Shown: positions 8,078 through 16,486 of the stretch, one piece after another
How positions within the stretch are numbered: the first letter of the stretch is position 1
How the letters are laid out: every line of letters begins with the position of its first letter
DNA from: Hofstenia miamia
Lineage: Eukaryota > Xenacoelomorpha > Acoela > Hofsteniidae
Assembly: GCA_900660155.1 (NCBI GenBank)
Contig: CABFPE010000538.1
Location: forward strand, 550,269 to 570,791
Reading direction: 5' to 3'
DNA length: 20,523 nt
Made by a program: the position numbers and the translations under genes
The notes under the pieces: generated by a model
Seen by the model: only the letters and a program-made list of their open reading frames with translations
Database searches by the model: none
Told to the model about the DNA's origin: nothing

Positions 8078-9991
8078 TGAAATACTCAAGGACGTTGTCA
8101 ACCTCCACTTTAGAATGGAAAATTTTATGATCCTCTATACCCACTACTATCATCCCACCAGCATGTACCAGTTTGAAATCTTTCAATAACTAAACTAATT
8201 TACACCAACCTTCTTTGGTGCAAGAAAATACCTACCCATCGCCTTGCAGTTGGTACAAGGCTGATTATAGGTGCCATCACCCAGTTGCAAATGCTGGAAT
8301 CCATCTCTGCTAACTGCCCTGGCCTTGCCTTAGTCACAAACATGCATGTTTGTTTTGCATTCTCCCAAAGCACTGCAGTGTTAGCAGAAATCAATGAGGT
8401 CTGGACTAATGTAAAGGCAGATAGGAACCCTGAGTCCATTTGGCCCACAATCAATATTCACAGCCCTACTTCACAATACTCCAGGTCCATTGAAAGGCTC
8501 CTCATAGCGTTGCATATAGCCTATACTTCGCAAGATCTTCAAAATTTTGCTGAATGCTTGTTTTCTGAGAAGTTTGTGCCACCTATTCAGTCTTGTGGAG
8601 CCATTTGGGTCCTGTCTATTTTTCTAACACAAGACCTGCACATCCAGCTGCATCTCGACCAAAACGCCTGAGAAATGCATGCATGAGCTCACCATTTGCC
8701 CTGCCACATGGAAGATTAAGAACTGGCTGCTCCATCATGCTCGCCTCCATCATCACCTGGAAAGACCAAAAAGGCAATGGAAAGATTTGAAAAGTTTTAC
8801 TCTCACCTTATCAGTGCTAGTAGCCCATTGGGGTGCTTTCCACCTCAGATGAACGTCAACCACTTGGGTGTTGCCATTGCCAACCTCAACATATTCTCCA
8901 AGACCCTCTGCAAGTATATGTGGGGAGCCATGTCTGAAACTAAATTCCTGTCTCTCAAGTTCGACAATGTGCCACTCTGCACAAGCCACCTGATCCACTG
9001 TGACCCTGGGTAGACACAGAGATACTTGGAATTAGAGGCCCACTATGATGTGCATACTAAGACAGAAATTCTGTTTCACTTGGAGAAGATGAATTAACCT
9101 GAGTGCGGATATAACAATCTCTCAGAGACATGGAGACAAGCTGCCAAAGATGACGTGATTATACCAATCACAGTTATTGAGCAGACAATGCACTCATGTG
9201 AACAATTCTACCATGAGGAGGAACTGTTAGCATAATCTGCAGTCAAAGTATTGCCTGGTACTAAAGCACTCCTTGAAGACATTAACATTCAAAAGTTTTC
9301 TGGAGATGTGAACTCTCCCATACCTACACCAGTGTGATCTATCACAGAAGATTAACAAATCTTAACCATCGAGCACCATTCAGATGAGTTTAATGAAAAA
9401 CTCTCTATAGTCAACCATGTCATCAAGCAAAATCAAGACAATGATGTATTGGGCTTAATGAAATGGTGCCTAACCAAAATGTTTACCAAAGAGAAACTAG
9501 TACTTCTACAATCACCTGGGCAACAAATAGAATTGGACATAGAATGTACCATGTCCCACCTTCAAATCTCCAACTTGCAGATTGCCAAACTCCATGAGCA
9601 TGGGCTCTGCAGCAAGTTCTGGGATCATATTAAGGATGCTAAGATAAATTATCCAGTTACTATTGGGACCACCACATTAAGAGAGAAAGTCATGCTAGAC
9701 AACATTGAGGATCGTGCAGATAAGCACAACTTGCTTTGCATCCCTCCACCATGTGCAATGACCCCACTCATCCTGCCATCATAATGCATCAAGAAGGGGT
9801 GAAGGAAAGTCTCTGCCCATCTCTCTGACTCCATTAATTACGTCTCCACTGCAGCAGAGATCCACAAAGTGATGCAGACACAGGAGTATAAAGACACCAG
9901 AGACACCCTACTCAAGGGTGGGAACCCAGAACGCATTTATGTTGATGGAAAGCTCATGATTAAGGACATTTTCCAGAAGGGACAACTGTAG
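8078..9991 (+). pseudogene. Unidentified gene family, long plus-strand copy before an LTR
   Basis: I do not recognise this protein. Its first third matches the - strand copy at 4974-5690: MENFMILY, YYHPTSMY (near 8120-8170), KKIPTH, HVCFAFSQS, WTNVKA, WPTINI (8441-8458), FSEKF (8561-8575) and SCGAIWVL. After a frameshift near 8190-8250 a single frame carries on from about 8255 to a TAG at 9989. It is broken by roughly a dozen stops, several of them TGA that could be old CGA (such as 9800). Later parts include FEKFYSHLI (8783-), a charged stretch 9370-9780 and, near the end, GGNPERIYVDGKLMIKDI. The total is about 630 codons. I see no membrane span or signal peptide, so an envelope gene is not supported. 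It ends about 30 bases before a possible LTR start. It could be an extra ORF of the retroelement or an old viral insertion. Confidence 0.6.
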
Positions 9992-10018
9992 CATCATCCA
10001 AAAAAGGCAACTAAAAGC

Positions 10019-11140
10019 TGAATAACGTCGAATGATTATCAATTGAAATTAATTGTAAAAAATTTAGTTAATGAACTTTAGTTTATTTTTGTAAAATGCA
10101 ACTAAGATTTAATATTGGTCAAAATAAGAAACTTGTTAGCCGATCAAGAGGTAATTGACAAATTAAATTGAGCAAACTAACGCTTACGTATGAACAGCCA
10201 TATTGGCAGACGAATCATTTGAATTTTAAAATCGGCAGGTACTTTTTGTAGAAATTTTATAAATAGCTTTGATTCAACCATAATTTTGATGAACAATAAA
10301 TTCTTCGGAGTTTATTTAATTTTCATTTCTACTTTATCTGGTTTGATTATTTAATTAAATGTGCAGCTAGGCAAGTTGTGTTTAGTAGTGGCTGGAATCC
10401 ATCACGGGATCGATTCTAGGGTCTTTGTGCCAGTCACGAAAGTGCACCTATGTTACGGTTAGGAGTTTTTCGATTCTTGCCTAGTCTGACTACCGATCAA
10501 CACATGTAAGAAATAATCAATGCCTGAAACGACTGGATAGTCGACACTTAGGGATATTTATATATTCTTAAATGTAGGAGACTCGACTATAATTGACTCG
10601 ATAAATGACCTCACATGTAATACTATTAAATGTAGGTATAGGAAACTGCAAGTTTGTTATCTGTATAATTAAGCCGATAGTTTTACGGTAATGGCTATGT
10701 TAGTTATATTATTACATGCAGTTAGTGTCAATGCCCGGTTGCTTTATTAAATAAAAACAACAAACACTTTACAACTCTGAGTTTAAGTCAGTTACAACTT
10801 TACTTGAGTGCACACACCGAGCTAACGTAAGGTACATATAATTAATCCCAGTTGAGCTGAGATGGTGATGTGGACTCAACCATCGTTCCAGAAGAGGAGG
10901 AGCTGTGTTGTGGAGATCGGCTTCGGGCAGGAGCCCATGGAACAACCGAAGAGGAAACATCATACTGCCCAGTCACCTAAACAGTGATGGTTATTACCTG
11001 AGTACTTAATTAACGTAACTAGTTAATAAGAAAGAGAAATTTGATGGATCAACAAATGGGTAACACCTCACCCGCAGTTTACTAAGCATCCCTTAGCAGT
11101 GATTAAATACGGCGTAACAAGCTAGGTGGAGGATGTTACA
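10019..11140 (+). repeat. LTR-like sequence B, CpG-rich
   Basis: The part from about 10545 aligns with LTR A (from about 5) and with LTR C in reverse. It ends in the same GGATGTTACA as LTR A, so the 3' edge at 11140 is well supported. The 5' edge is a guess: a purine-rich run (AAAAAAGG, 9998-10006) followed by a TG near 10019 could be the polypurine tract and LTR start, giving about 1.1 kb. It holds about thirty CpGs. At several of these sites A and C have CA or TG, as in ATCGGCTTCGGGC at 10916-10928 against ATCAGCTTCAGGC at 360-372. It is probably the youngest or least methylated of the three. Confidence 0.68.
10258..10266 (+). promoter_or_regulatory. Possible TATA box of LTR B
   Basis: TATAAATAG reads on the + strand inside the proposed LTR. 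AATAAA follows at 10295-10300, so a start of transcription near 10290 and a poly(A) signal would be close together. Both motifs are common by chance in AT-rich DNA. Confidence 0.35.
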
Positions 11141-11189
11141 CAACCAATCTCTACTCAGTTAACAAAAGTACACAACAAGATTGCAATGT

Positions 11190-11225
11190 TGGACACCTGT
11201 GTTCTTATTTTATTTCAGGTGTCCA
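11190..11225. repeat. Perfect 10-bp inverted repeat with 16-base loop
   Basis: TGGACACCTG (11190-11199) and CAGGTGTCCA (11216-11225) are exact reverse complements, separated by a T-rich loop. The loop plus right arm also looks like a 3' splice site (pyrimidine-rich run ending in CAG). It lies 50 bases beyond the end of LTR B. Confidence 0.6.
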
Positions 11226-11299
11226 GTGATTTGATGTGGATCAATAATGTTGAAACCCTCACTTGATACTACAATATTATGAATGGAATTGAGATTATC

Positions 11300-11614
11300 A
11301 CTATGCTGTGAGTAGAAGTTGCAGATCTCAAAGAGATGACTTTACAACAGGTCAATGAATACTGCTCATTGTTTATGGATCACGCCACATGCATGGGATC
11401 ATTAAGAGAGGTCTTCATCCACTTCTATCAAAACACCCAGATTAGCCCCAAAGATGCCCATACCTCAGACACAGATACGCTCATGACTCTCATGATAGCA
11501 CTGAAAGGCCTTCATCTTTATGAGAGGTTTTATGACACGTTTACATGGAGGCTGAACAACTTAAGAAGAAATTGTCCAATCAGTGCCCATTTACCTGAGA
11601 TTGAGTTCTTCTAA
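11300..11614 (+). CDS. Unidentified small reading frame after LTR B
   Basis: A frame of about 100 codons is open from just after a TGA near 11309 to a TAA at 11612-11614, with ATG at 11336. The translation is mixed helical in look (FMDHATCMGSLREVFIHFY, then LYERFYDTFTWRLNNLRR) and unlike a random AT-rich frame. Weaker frame remnants with stops reach back to about 11225. Position just after an LTR end would suit the start of a gag-like gene, but I see no similarity to either gag in the window. It is cut off near the 3' end of the - strand element at about 11700. Function unknown. Confidence 0.35.
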
Positions 11615-11712
11615 TTTTCCTTAATCAGCTACACTGTATCTTTCATAATGTGCAATATTGTAACTTAGTTGCATAATACAAATGAATGAGATATTTAACT
11701 AAATTTTTACAA

Positions 11713-12400
11713 TCACTTTTGATCATATTTAATCACTATCAATCTTTTGACGCTATTCCCTTTTGGTTCACAGCTTATTCCTTTGGTTGATGCTACAATA
11801 TGAATTAGTTTAATTAAGGTTTTGTTTAATCTTTCTACAATGCTGTTGCTTTGCTGATGGTATGGAGCAGCATGTTCATGTGAAATATCCAGCTGTGGTA
11901 GTATTTCTTGTGGGAGAGAGCCTTCAAATTGTGTTCCCCTATCAGATAGTAATGTGGTCATAGGACAGAAACAGTGGATCCATTTGGGTAGTATTGCTGT
12001 GGTGATGGTATGTGCTGTTTGGTCAATGATGGGAACCATGCAAGCATGGACTATATCATTAGGACCAGTTAATGTTATTTTTTGAAGGATAGCTTTTTGT
12101 TTTGGAAAATTTGCAGTGTTGGTTAAAATACAATTGCTACATTTATCAATGACATTGGTAATGATGAATCATACACCTATGCAGATGAACTGTGTTCAAG
12201 ATTTGTTCTGTTTGGATAATACCATTGTGGCCTCTTTCATGGAATTTGTGAGCAATGTCTCATTTATAGCATTCTAGTAATGTGATTTGATTGTGATGTT
12301 TATCTGTGACAAAGAGAAGACCATTCACTGTTAAAGCCAATTTATAATTGTTATAATATTTATTGATTAAATTGGTTAATTGTGTTTTCAGATTTTTATT
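11713..12400 (-). pseudogene. pol (IN): Gypsy integrase, truncated after the core, minus strand
   Basis: From right to left there is a zinc-binding region with HKFHERGH (12227-12250) and a CSNC pair (12130-12141) in another frame. The core follows with the aspartate of LLSDRGTQF (codon 11941-11943) and, exactly 36 codons on, the glutamate of VERLN (codon 11833-11835). The second Asp and the Glu of the catalytic triad are therefore kept. The region of the first Asp is degenerate. The frame runs to a stop at 11713 with an unrelated tail after LIHIVAST. The GPF C-terminal module and a 3' LTR are missing, so the element is truncated here. Confidence 0.78.
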
Positions 12401-12434
12401 TTATTAATTATTTTTTTAATTGGATGTCATAGTG

Positions 12435-13100
12435 TTAATGCTTAATGATCTCTCTTTTGTTAATCTCCTCTTTTAAAAACGCTGGTAATATTGAATTGCC
12501 TTGCCTATCAGTGTTGATGTAAGACAAGTTATGATATTCTGACTGGGAGATAAATGGAAAAGGAGCTTTCTGTTGTGGTGGCTTGGTTTCATTGTAATAA
12601 TATTGTAGTAATGCAATTAAAAGATCAGCATTTGTGTGTTGTCTACCTTTGTGGTGCACTATTGTGAGATTAAAGTTGGTCCAGTAATTGATCCATTGAG
12701 CAATAATGTTAGATAAGTTGCCAGAGAATTTTTTAAGCCAACTTATGCCAGAGTTGTCAGTCTGGACAGTAAATTGTGATTTACCTAACAAGAAATATCT
12801 GAACTTTTTCAGGCTTTCAATGAGGGTGAGCATCTCAGCCTTTGCTTAGCCATAGTTCAATTCAGCTGGGTGGAGTTCTCAGCTAAAGAATTGGATTGGT
12901 GTTTCAATTCCATTGATTATTTGGCTTAGTGCTGCACAGTTGGCTATGGAACAGGCATCACAGTTGAGGATGAATTCCTTAGAAAAATCTGGGATGTTCA
13001 GATTAGGTAAGTGTTTCAATTCTGATTTTAAGTTGCTTAGTTCTTGTTAGTGGTCCCAAGACCATTAAAATGTTGTTTTACATTTTAGTAGACTAGATAT
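12435..13100 (-). pseudogene. pol (RH): RT connection / RNase H, minus strand
   Basis: RNase H of the second gypsy element. The upstream part (12990-12840) holds NCDACS with the catalytic Asp present and a TGA in the SRE/SRK motif. From 12833 to 12435 one clean frame of 132 codons follows: FTVQTDNSGISWLKKFSG, HHKGRQHTNAD (the family's late His and Asp motif), then the tail GNSILPAFLKEEI that links to integrase. It is better preserved than the + strand copy at 2888-3847, with which it shares WLKKFSG and the GN.ILP tail. Confidence 0.8.
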
Positions 13101-13149
13101 ATGGATGGTTTTTTCAGCAATATTTGGCAATAATTGACGAAACCTAATA

Positions 13150-13870
13150 TTCAATTTATGTCTTTTTTGTTGTTGGGTGGCATAATTTTTTTGATTGTAT
13201 TGCATGCATCACCCTTAAGGCATATTTTTCCTTTTTCAATTTTCCTCCTGTACAATGCAACTGATTTTTCCAGGAAGTGACATTTTTGTGTGTTAATTCT
13301 TAAACCAGAAGATTTTAATAAATGTAAGGTCTTATCAAGTTTTTCCAGTTGGTAAGGTACTGTTTTTGATGCAATGAGAATATTGTCAATATATCCTGTG
13401 ATGCCTTCATCTAGTTGGTGTTTGTCATTTTGCAGTACTCTTGTGATGTAATGTTGAAATGTGGCCAGTACATTACAAAGGCCAAAGACATGTAGAGCCA
13501 CTGGAAGAGACCATGAGAAGTGATAAAGGCAGTTTTTTCTATGTCAGATTTATGCAATGGCACTTGCCAATAGGCTTTGCATAAATCTAGCATGAAAAAG
13601 AATGAATTTTGACATGATCTGTACAGTATTTGATTGATTCATGGAAGGGGATAAGCATCTTTTTTGGTTATATTATTGAGCTTACAAAAGTCTACACATA
13701 ATCTATATTTGTCACCCTGTTTGATGAACACAGTTGGCAATGCAAATGGGCTTTTTGATGGCTGGCTGATACTGTTATTAAGTCTGTAATGATTTTGTAG
13801 TATTCCTGTTTTAGGTGTTCTGGCACAGGTCTGATTGGTTGTTGAATTGGTGTGTTGTTCACTGTCTCTA
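13150..13870 (-). pseudogene. pol (RT): Gypsy reverse transcriptase, minus strand, YIDN box
   Basis: Motifs in order from the right are TVFIKQGDKYRLCVDF (near 13730-13685), DAYPLP, then motif A in LDLCKAYWQVPLHKSD (in 13593-13411), FGLCN after a frame change, and the catalytic box at 13382-13393. That box reads YIDN instead of YIDD. GACGAT in the + copy against GACAAT here is a CpG to CpA change and removes a metal-binding Asp. SGLRINTQKC and the thumb region follow to about 13150. Frameshifts lie near 13590 and 13480. It covers the motif A region that the + strand copy has lost. Confidence 0.85.
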
Positions 13871-14259
13871 TGCAGTGCTCTTATCCAATGGCTTCTCCTA
13901 CACTAATGGTATTAAAATTAACAATGGTTTTATGTTTTTCTAATAATTAGTGAGGGATTCTGCTTCAGATTCACTTAAGTGTGGATGTGAAGCTGTGGTG
14001 ATTGTTGGTGAGGAAAGATTAGTGGTTTCATTTAAATCTGGTATGATTGACAGAATAGGTTTTGGCTTCTTCCACACAATGGTTATTACAGGAAAAGCAT
14101 AAATCCTAATGTTCTCTGGTGTGATGGTAATCAACTTGTTGGTTTTATTAAGTATGGCTGTAGTACAAGTGTTGTTTCAACATTGATGTATGGATGCTAA
14201 TATAATCATTTTTTTAGAATTCAAGCCCTGTTGGCTGTTTATGATGATATTAGTTGTTA
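13871..14259 (-). other. Protease-RT linker of the minus-strand element
   Basis: This spacer contains a 64-codon open stretch (14134-13940) with TVWKKPKPILSI-like sequence and a Ser/Thr/Glu-rich end. It has no recognised domain. Position between protease and RT makes it part of the same polyprotein. Confidence 0.45.
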
Positions 14260-14700
14260 TCAGCTGATCACTGGTGAGAGTGATGAAGCACCTGCTAAAT
14301 GGTTCAATCTTTTCTCTTTGCCAAGTATGTAATAGTATGGTTTTTGATTCAATGGTTTGTAAGTGAGTTTTATGTCCTTATTATGTAGATAGATTGTAAT
14401 GGTTTTGTTCACAAAATTAATGATGCATTGATATTTTTTGAGGAAGTCTTTTCCTAGAATTAATTCATATGGTAAGGTATGGTTAGTTGTGTCAATTACA
14501 AAAATGTTGTAGTTGAATTTAGTGTTTGAAATAGTGAATTTGAGATTGTCCATTTTGCCTTTGGTCTTGAGGTAATCATCAGAGGCATTAACTAGTCTAG
14601 GGTTTTGAGAGGTGATGGTATCATGATGAATGCTGATTTTATGTGCACAGGTATCAACTATGATTGACACCAAAGTGCTGGTATCAATAGTGGTCTGAGT
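14260..14700 (-). pseudogene. pro: Retroviral-type aspartic protease, minus strand
   Basis: The frame of 137 codons from 14673 has the active-site loop IIVDTCAH near its start, where the family has D-T/S-G; Gly is replaced by Cys. The second conserved element, ELILGKDFLKKYQCIINF, lies near 14490-14420, as in the + copy (DIILGNNFL). The upstream part IDTSTL extends to about 14695. The Asp is present, but the Gly change would disturb the fireman's-grip loop. It follows gag and precedes RT, the usual gypsy order. Confidence 0.78.
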
Positions 14701-14859
14701 TACTATGCCATTAATGGTAACAGGTGTAGTGTTTTTTTGTAGGTCAGTTGTGACTAGAACTGCTCCTGCTCAGCTGAGAGTTGGTGCTCTTAGTAGTTTC
14801 AATCCTCATCCTCATTGGAATCAGATTTGTAGACATTACTATCATCAGTGTAATAGCAT

Positions 14860-16486
14860 TCCTCTTTGGCCAGTAGATGGAAAGATGCTTTACAGTTAAT
14901 GCAAATATGTCCATGTTGACCACAGCTGCTACAGTGAATTTTGTTGAGGTTGATGGCCTTTGGACATGTCTCTGTGGGAGTTGGTTCAGTTTTAGTTGAT
15001 AGTGCTGGTGTGTCATTGGAACTTACAGCTTTCCTTGGTTTTGGATGTAATATTTTGATGGTGGCAACTCATTTGATTAATTTTGATTAGATATTTTCTT
15101 GTAATTTTCTATCTGTAATTTAGCCTTGACAGCTTTTTTGATAAACATAGATATCTTATTGTCAGGGCTACATTTCTGTTCAAGTCTGCATCTGATTTGA
15201 AGAGGCATGCTGTAAGTGATGTGAGTAAGCAAAGAGTATTTGGTTGATGATCAACTTGCAGGATGTACTCTTCAATATCATCATCTTGTGAGTAAAATGT
15301 TTTGGTTCAAAAGATTTTTGTATTGCTTGCATGCAGGAGGTGCATGAAAGTGATCATAAAAGTTTTGAATCAACAGAGAATATTCCAACTTAGTGATGTT
15401 TTTAAAGTGTTAAATAGTAGTTGAAGGCTTTGCCAGTTAAGAATGTGGAGAATTGAGTGAGAGCATGCTCTTGGCCTGCCTTTTGAATGATTAGGTGCTG
15501 TTTGTAAGGGAAGAGCCATTCTTCAAATTTTGGGGAAATACTGTTGGCTTTGCCAGAAAATTTTCTAGGTGGCATTCATAATTTAAGATTGTCATTGGGA
15601 GCCACTTGTGACAATTTAGATTTAATTATCTTTTTATTGGTAACAGGGTTTTCTAGATTTTTAGCCTATCATTTAATATTTCTAATTTGGTATTAATGTT
15701 ATTGAGCACAGGATTTTCTATTTGTGAATGAGGGAAGTTCGCCCTAGCCTGTGTCACATTAGTTAACTCTGAAATGGTTATTGGAGATGACTAATTAGGA
15801 ATTGTTTTGATTATTGGAACAGGTGGAATCTGAACCTGATGTCTCAGAGTGTTTATTTTAGGTGTAGGTTCATTTTAACTTTCTGGAGTGCTTAGGATTG
15901 CAAAGTTATGGTTAACATTGTGGATAGAGTCAAGGTGGATTTCTGCTTCTTAAATTTGAGTTTGAAGTACTGTATTTTATGCTTTTTCAGTAATCAGTTT
16001 TTCAGCTAATTGAATGTTATGGTGATTAGTCTCTTTCTCTTGCTTCAAGAGAATATTGTTTCACTCAAGGATGGTATTTGAGGTTTCTACTATTTGTTGT
16101 AGAAGTTTGTTTCTTTTTTCAAGTGTTACATTTTCTTCACACAGGCATTGATTTTGGGTTTGTACTTCTTATAGTTCAAAGTACATTTGTTTTTTGGACA
16201 TTTGAAGTTTCTTGTACTTATCAACAATTTGAATTTTATCAGCTTGCAGTAATGTGATTTCCTGACACAAGTTTGGGTTTTCTTTCTGGATCATATTGAA
16301 TTTTTTGTCATTTTCAATATGGATTTCTTTGATTTTTTGCTTTAGTGCCTCTATATTGTTTTCAAATGACTGGATTTTTTCTATTAGTTCCTCTCTTGAG
16401 AGGGTTTTGTATTTAGACTGGGGGCTAGAATGAGATGTGGGAGTGACCAGTTTCTTACTATGTGTATTTAGAATTTTTCTTTTCAT
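14860..16486 (-). pseudogene. gag: Gypsy gag with long coiled-coil N-terminus, minus strand
   Basis: Gag of the second element, about 540 codons. The first 105 codons (16486-16169, starting at ATG) are open: a basic start, then a Glu/Lys/Ile/Leu-rich heptad-like coiled coil (SREELIEKIQSFENNIEALK). After a TAA the same style continues to about 15960 with a few stops. A Pro-rich spacer leads to the capsid, which begins near 15590 with PPRKFSGK and KFEEWLF (15510-15530) in a different frame. A perfect CX2CX4HX4C knuckle, CSSCGQHGHICINC, lies at 14892-14933. The + strand gag has the same capsid start and knuckle but lacks the coiled coil. Confidence 0.75.
14892..14933 (-). other. Intact CCHC zinc knuckle in gag
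   Basis: The translation on the - strand is CSSCGQHGHICINC, a complete CX2CX4HX4C motif as in retroviral nucleocapsids. It is in the same frame as the capsid start at 15530. Confidence 0.85.

Noticed and set aside
8753..8998. Minus-strand open frame opposite the unknown plus-strand gene
   Set aside because: It is a shadow of the + strand frame, which runs on far beyond it in phase.
8078..9991. Retroviral envelope gene
   Set aside because: The position before an LTR fits, but I see no signal peptide, membrane anchor, cleavage site or cysteine pattern.
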